Shown piece after piece: positions 61,001 to 64,000 of a stretch of DNA of 64,000 nt (the stretch's first letter is position 1; every line of letters starts with the position of its first letter). Origin of the DNA: an uncultured Alistipes sp. (GTDB lineage Bacteria > Bacteroidota > Bacteroidia > Bacteroidales > Rikenellaceae); the NCBI GenBank assembly GCA_947623305.1, contig CANQGQ010000012.1, positions 1-64,000 of the forward strand, written 5' to 3'. Below the pieces are notes generated by a model. That model was given only the letters and a program-made list of their open reading frames with translations. It did no database searches and was not told the DNA's origin. Both the position numbers and the translations under genes were made by a program.

Positions 61001-61735
61001 TGTATTGGCCGCCGTCAGCAGCTTTTTCATCTTGACAACGGTAACCAGCCGAAAAGCGGAATCCTTGTTCAGGGTATTCATGACTTGCTGCAGCCCCATA
61101 GTGACGGCCATGACGCTCTGCACACGGGTTTGTATCTTTATCAGATCCTCGTTTTCCGAGGCGAAAATCCCCATGACACCGGTGGCGGTCGTGAACAGAC
61201 CGGACAAGCCGTTCACACCGCTCATCACTCCCTGCAAGGCTGCATCATCATTGGCGAGAATATTCGTTTGGGTACGCAGATCACCGATGGTATCGGCTAA
61301 TACGGCGGCTTTATCGGCCATCTCCGCATACTCTTTGGTGTTCTGTTTGCCCTCCAAACGCAGGCGAGCCATCGCATCCTGCATCTCCCGGAGCTGCATC
61401 GAAAGACGTTTGGTGGAAACGGATGCCTTGTCATGCTCCGCCTCAAGGGAGGAGAGAATGTTCTTGTCCTCCTGCAGGGCTTTGGTACAGGCATCTATCT
61501 CCGCACGCATCTCCAGCTGCGCCTTTCCGGGTGCAAGGTTGTCGTATTGCTTCTTTAAATCCTTGAGACAGGATTCAACATACTTGATCTGCTCTTTTTG
61601 GGCGGCAATACGGTCTGTGATGCTTTTAGACACCTGCTCGGCCTTATCTCCCAGCGTTTCGGCGGACTTGCCCGCCTTGTCAATGCCGGGAGAGAGCTTG
61701 TCTCTCATTATGAATTCTATCTCAACGGGTTTCAT
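58007..61735 (-). CDS. Tail tape measure protein
   Basis: 1242 residues. Mostly long coiled coils rich in Lys, Glu and Ala, with a hydrophobic stretch at about 230-265 (LGISNAAATALMATLTLGLS and AVITGLIVLWDKYSD) and a Gly/Ala-rich segment near 810-850 ('GFAKGGLIGGIGAAIGEAANF'). These are the standard features of tape measure proteins, which set tail length and later help DNA entry. At about 0.15 nm per residue the length suggests a tail of roughly 180-190 nm. It starts within the frameshifted chaperone gene (4 bp overlap). Confidence 0.95.
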   Translation of the reverse strand: MKPVEIEFIMRDKLSPGIDKAGKSAETLGDKAEQVSKSITDRIAAQKEQIKYVESCLKDLKKQYDNLAPGKAQLEMRAEIDACTKALQEDKNILSSLEAEHDKASVSTKRLSMQLREMQDAMARLRLEGKQNTKEYAEMADKAAVLADTIGDLRTQTNILANDDAALQGVMSGVNGLSGLFTTATGVMGIFASENEDLIKIQTRVQSVMAVTMGLQQVMNTLNKDSAFRLVTVVKMKKLLTAANTKLAVSLGISNAAATALMATLTLGLSAVITGLIVLWDKYSDAQEKAAEKAKERVKIESDGRAQMIKTRFEIENTTKSLKDFTGSKEQEKAKVEELNRKYGESFGYYNTVAEWYDVLIQKSDDYIQMLFLQAKAQSLVNKAVEADEKVNEVKVTPESDVEGSMGWFSKMGLRMAQAESYGQFDAEALIEKHNKEAKAAAIKAAEEQRDAYLDEAKKLQEEYAELGKKSGIGGFVDPNKNNKDPKQPAKIVNNLAELELKARQKIEDQRIALTKEGYERERAEALLNFEREKDRITGEEQQRIELYNKLKAAGEKVTPEQLANISAQAATQRIQAAQIYDATVADIDSRENRDATEKKKKQQETLQELLSKYRDFEAQRAAIKKQGDDDIAQLESQRTAENSDEIDRAIAVAKEQVTKGIQSINDAEAEEASKDNDFLKKLFGDYSSMSFDSLQKLISQAKQLRAYLSGNGDTKGITFISPEQLKNIEKSPEKLEKLKKALDKLLDSDKGGNNKWESIFKTFEKGFAELKGAKGAKELSGAIGTIGGAASDAAGELANMFDQMGDTQTADALSGMQQVMGAVSNIGQGFAKGGLIGGIGAAIGEAANFITSAFAAEARHKEALKEIEKAKLDFQRQYNLLLLEQNLLLEKAENIFGERQVAKAANAIEVYRDALSQFKDELSGEAPTMSWMERMTGDFAGTYRKRLENYQKGFGGLNDAQIVTGHKKTGLFGWGKGKDVYSGILDVYPELIKANGELDTEMLQVILDTRKMSDETRNYLENLIDLKDAMDEAEQALEDYLQETFGSLGPGMLDSITSAIKGGGTALENFADQAVSVFEDLGEQIAYSLFFADKFDDLQKQLKEVYGSGKSEEQIANDAMRLVDDFYNNIGSNVDAAQSWMESWKDKAAAMGFDLWKEDTTTQSGKAGAFQSLSQDQGTKLEGLMTSLQMHDASIDENVENISEGLGGAIDTINKIKENTDSLPKIYDEIVEIKRDGLKMK

Positions 61736-62450
61736 TGTTCTTTCAATCGTGATTGGAAAAATCCGGAAAGGCTTTTAGGTTTCCCTTTACCGCCTTTGCT
61801 TCCGGTTCGGTTGTTATCATTCTCTTTCTCGTAATGTGGCGCATCGGCGAGCATCATCCGGAGCGTTTGGTAATTGACACCCCAAAGGATGTATTTCACG
61901 CTCCAGCCGGTGGCCGCCGCTATCTGCCACACGATACCAAAGGGGCTATGGGATCCGACATATTTCGTTCTTAACTCCCCTTTCTTTTTTGGCTCTCTCT
62001 CGGTTTCAGGGGATTGGATATCTGAACCGATTCGATAATACGCATAAAAGACTTTGTACCCAGCAGGGTGATAAAACGCTGGTTAGCACCCTGCAGGTAT
62101 TTGTCAGGAACGAACCATCTCAGCAGCCATGCGACAATGCCGGAAAACAATAGTCCGGAGATCGCTCCACGGCAGATTGTCAGGGCTACCATCTTGGAAA
62201 CACGTTTGCCATGAATGGCAAGGAATGCCATCTCCTCATGCTTGTTGAACTGCTCCATCTCCTCGTAAGTAATACCCAGCTGCAGGTATAACTTTGCGAT
62301 CCGGATCTGACTCCCCAAACAGGGACGTTTCATGGTCACCCTGATTGATACCGGTTTCTTTCTAAATGGTATCTTAAACCGTAAAAAAGGCAGGGAAACC
62401 CCCACGTCAAGCAGAGCCTCCGCTGCCTCTATTTCCACGTTCTTTTTCAT
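61732..62450 (-). CDS. Tail assembly chaperone, -1 frameshift product (gpGT-like)
   Basis: A predicted 239-residue fusion made when ribosomes slip at 61977-61983. The first 158 residues are those of the short form, then 81 residues in the -1 frame (ELRTKYVGSHSPFGIVWQIA... SLSGFFQSRLKEQ). The second part also has a GTG at 61932, but no good independent start context. In siphophages such a G/GT pair lies between the tail tube and tape measure genes, exactly as here, and loads tube subunits on the tape measure. The frameshift is predicted from sequence. Confidence 0.72.
61971..62450 (-). CDS. Tail assembly chaperone, short form (gpG-like)
   Basis: 159 residues, ending ...RESQKRKGS. Helical, with 'IRIAKLYLQLGITYEEMEQFNKHEEMAFLAIHGKRVSKMVALTICRGAIS' and a hydrophobic 'LLFSGIVAWLLRWFVP' stretch. 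No close family recognised. Identity rests on its position between tail tube and tape measure and on the slippery site two codons before its stop. Confidence 0.68.
   Translation of the reverse strand: MKKNVEIEAAEALLDVGVSLPFLRFKIPFRKKPVSIRVTMKRPCLGSQIRIAKLYLQLGITYEEMEQFNKHEEMAFLAIHGKRVSKMVALTICRGAISGLLFSGIVAWLLRWFVPDKYLQGANQRFITLLGTKSFMRIIESVQISNPLKPRESQKRKGS
61977..61983 (-). other. -1 programmed frameshift site (A AAG GGG)
   Basis: The coding strand reads AGA AAG GGG AGT TAA, giving the canonical X XXY YYZ heptamer A_AAG_GGG two codons before the stop of the short chaperone. A -1 slip leads to GAG TTA AGA and an open frame to 61732. Confidence 0.75.
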
Positions 62451-62453
62451 GGG

Positions 62454-63191
62454 TTACGCATTTCCAGCCGCCTGACTCAACGTGAGGGTAGCCTTTTGGG
62501 TATTATCAGCCGCAAGGATAAACTCTACCGATCCGTTTCTCGCAGCACCGGTATTGGCATCCGCCGTGATGGTGATCCTGCCGTTCACAACCTCAAGATT
62601 GAAACCGGAGGGAACCTTTCCCACGGAAAACGCTCCGGAGGCTTCAATATCCACCGTTTTACTTTCTCCACCTTTGGCGAATGACAAAGAGGTGGGCGTT
62701 ACGGAGATAAACGGAACCGTATCATCAAAGCTGAAAGGAGAGCCGCCATCCAGCGGGTTCAACATTTCCATTTCACACTCGATACCCAGCGGATCATCAC
62801 CGCCAATCTTACCACGTACAACACCGTCCAGCGTCATACGCTTGACCTCGATAGTCTGGCCGGTTCCGCAAAGGATTTTCAATGCACCCTCTAACGAAAC
62901 GGATTCCGAGGGAGCCTCCCATTTTGTACCGTTCACCGTTCCGCCCATCACATCCTTACAGTTCTGAGGAACAAGTTCGATCAGGGTAAACTTTAACAGG
63001 TTGGTGGCATCCTTTTTCTTTATTTTCTTGACCGGAGCATTACGAACCTGTGCGGCAAAGAGCTTGATATATTCAGCGGCATCACCGCCCCAATCAATAC
63101 CGTCATCAGAAACATTGCCGATCTTTTTACCATTGAAATAAATGGCATCAAGGAGCATCATGTATCCGTCATTCACATATACTTTTGACAT
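62454..63191 (-). CDS. Major tail tube protein with C-terminal BACON domain
   Basis: 245 residues. Residues 1-160 are a likely tail tube domain ('GDDPLGIECEMEMLNPLDGG' near its end). Residues about 163-245 form a BACON/Ig-like domain: 'VTPTSLSFAKGGESKTVDIEASGAFSVG', then 'NGRITITADANTGAARNGSVEFILAADNTQKATLTLSQAAG'. Such add-on domains project from the tail surface and are thought to bind mucin or other glycans. The gene is 3 bp upstream of the chaperone gene. Confidence 0.78.
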   Translation of the reverse strand: MSKVYVNDGYMMLLDAIYFNGKKIGNVSDDGIDWGGDAAEYIKLFAAQVRNAPVKKIKKKDATNLLKFTLIELVPQNCKDVMGGTVNGTKWEAPSESVSLEGALKILCGTGQTIEVKRMTLDGVVRGKIGGDDPLGIECEMEMLNPLDGGSPFSFDDTVPFISVTPTSLSFAKGGESKTVDIEASGAFSVGKVPSGFNLEVVNGRITITADANTGAARNGSVEFILAADNTQKATLTLSQAAGNA

Positions 63192-63197
63192 CGTTCT

Positions 63198-63845
63198 CTA
63201 TTTTATAAAGGTTAATATTCTGTTTTTTAGTTTCTTTAGTGGAGAGGTAAGCAACAAACCGCCCACAAATCCGACTAAAAGCCATTTATACCATGTAGCG
63301 GGAGGTTTTTCCTTAATGCTTTGGGCGGCATCGCTCTCCGCCTTGTAGATTTCATCACTCCGGCTGCTCGTCTGTTCCATCCGGGAAATAACCCGCTTTA
63401 AACTATCCACCTCGCTGCGCTGTCGGAACACCTCACGCTCGTAAAAAAGACATTGCCGTGCGATAGAGTCACATTTACCAATAACCGTTATATTATCGCC
63501 ATGCCTTTGTACGCTTACCGATGCCTGACCGTCTTTGGCCGTGTAGCCAGCACCGTCCGGCAAGTTAAGGAGGTTCTGTATCGGAACATCCACTTTCGCC
63601 TCCGACTCCGGGATCCCCTCCTGTGTCAGGGCGGTTATCGTCTGTCCCTGCAGTAGTTCCCCCGTCCTCTGAGCCGTCACGTCTGACTGCTCTCCGGTTG
63701 CTCCGGTGGTGGTTCCGCTTTTCGTCTGTTCCGTCAGTGTGTGTGACTGCCGGTTCTTGGTTAATTTCGCCGTGGCACACCCCGTCAGGATGAACACGGC
63801 TATGATTAGCACGAGGGTTGCCCCTCGGATTAGGTTTCTCATCAT
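63198..63845 (-). CDS. Unimolecular spanin-like lysis lipoprotein
   Basis: 215 residues. The N-terminus is a lipoprotein signal with lipobox LTGC (Cys22). The middle is Ser/Thr/Gln-rich, then a probable coiled coil at about 125-165 ('CLFYEREVFRQRSEVDSLKRVISRMEQ'). Near the C-terminus is one membrane helix ('WYKWLLVGFVGGLLLTS') followed by a basic tail. An N-terminal lipid anchor with a C-terminal membrane helix is the architecture of u-spanins, which fuse outer and inner membranes at lysis. The start overlaps the upstream coiled-coil gene by 281 bp in another frame. Confidence 0.65.
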   Translation of the reverse strand: MMRNLIRGATLVLIIAVFILTGCATAKLTKNRQSHTLTEQTKSGTTTGATGEQSDVTAQRTGELLQGQTITALTQEGIPESEAKVDVPIQNLLNLPDGAGYTAKDGQASVSVQRHGDNITVIGKCDSIARQCLFYEREVFRQRSEVDSLKRVISRMEQTSSRSDEIYKAESDAAQSIKEKPPATWYKWLLVGFVGGLLLTSPLKKLKNRILTFIK

Positions 63846-64000
63846 TTCCTGTTTGTTTATTGATTACTTTTCTTAATCTCTCCACCTCTTTGGTCAGGCG
63901 GGAGAGTTTTTGGATCATCTCCTCCTGATTCGCTTTCAGGTCGGCATTCTCCCTGCGGAGCTTGATATTCTCATCCAATATCTTCCGGTTCTCATCACTG
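63565..64000 (-). CDS. Phage coiled-coil protein, partial, overlapping the spanin gene
   Basis: The frame is open to the window edge, so the start lies beyond 64000 or at a TTG at 63978. The first part is a strong coiled coil (DENIKLRRENADLKANQEEM and QKLSRLTKEVERLRKVINKQ). After about residue 50 the sequence is low-complexity, rich in Gly, Asp, Asn and Arg, where it overlaps the spanin gene. Overlapping, out-of-frame lysis genes are well known in phages (Rz/Rz1). The tail of this frame may be under little selection. Confidence 0.5.
   Translation of the reverse strand, partial: SDENRKILDENIKLRRENADLKANQEEMIQKLSRLTKEVERLRKVINKQTGNDEKPNPRGNPRANHSRVHPDGVCHGEINQEPAVTHTDGTDEKRNHHRSNRRAVRRDGSEDGGTTAGTDDNRPDTGGDPGVGGESGCSDTEPP

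Larger units (their letters stand above)
47042..64000 (-). mobile_element. Prophage (Mu-like transposable siphophage), right part, with DGR
   Basis: Every recognised phage protein gene from 64000 down to 47265 is on the minus strand in order: lysis, tail tube, tail chaperones, tape measure, tail tip, receptor-binding protein, DGR, adenine methylase. GC content is clearly lower than in the host. The end at 47042 carries TG followed by three CGAAA direct repeats, like the transposase-binding sites of phage Mu. A modification gene at the right end also recalls Mu mom. Head genes, transposase and the left end lie beyond the window. Prophage identity is certain; Mu-like transposition is inferred. 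Confidence 0.85.

Noticed and set aside
61732..61932. An independent 66-residue gene starting with GTG
   Set aside because: The frame is open back to a perfect slippery heptamer and the start context is poor, so a frameshifted extension is the better explanation.

Overview
The window looks like a Bacteroidales chromosome, most likely Alistipes or a close Rikenellaceae relative. The evidence is a GC-rich host backbone, a SusC/SusD starch locus, LytS/LytTR signalling, and promoters of the Bacteroidetes type (TTTG, about 20 bp, then TAnnTTTG). The genus is inferred from gene content and composition only.

Layout. (1) 168-4870: a secreted TPR protein followed by an outer-membrane beta-barrel. (2) 5159-24171, all on the minus strand: a twelve-gene starch/maltose locus. 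It holds an MFS transporter, beta-phosphoglucomutase, GH65 maltose phosphorylase, SusC, SusD, a five-module SusE/F-like binding protein, three GH13 enzymes and a GH97 alpha-glucosidase. A LytS-type kinase and LytTR regulator (24362-26550) diverge from it. Inferred flow: starch is bound and cut at the surface, imported by SusCD, trimmed in the periplasm by GH13 and GH97 enzymes, and maltose is then imported and phosphorolysed in the cytoplasm. (3) 26657-39839: the rpoC-rpoB-rplL-rplJ-rplA-rplK-nusG-secE-tRNA-Trp-tuf-tRNA-Gly-Tyr-Thr information-processing cluster. (4) 40083-45640: housekeeping genes (Kdo-kinase-like protein, DMT transporter, thioesterase, Sua5) and a divergent hydrolase/AraC pair. 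(5) 45920-46903: an AT-rich pair, DUF4468 and an XRE regulator with palindromic operators. (6) 47042-64000: the right part of a prophage that continues past the window.

The prophage is the main discovery. Its genes run from a u-spanin-like lysis protein through tail tube (with a BACON domain), frameshifted tail chaperones, tape measure, tail-tip proteins and a receptor-binding protein, to a complete diversity-generating retroelement (DGR) and a terminal DNA adenine methylase. The template repeat (50223-50344) and variable repeat (50587-50708) differ at 9 of 122 positions. All 9 are adenines on the coding strand of the template. The reverse transcriptase has the DGR-type IGxxxSQ motif and an unusual C-terminal extension of about 120 residues; no Avd gene is recognisable nearby. 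Three CGAAA-containing direct repeats next to a TG dinucleotide at 47042 look like the right end of a Mu-like transposable phage, recalling the DGR-bearing Hankyphage of Bacteroides. A separate strongly structured element, probably a small RNA with mutually exclusive pairings, lies at 48132-48291 between the DGR cassette and the methylase.
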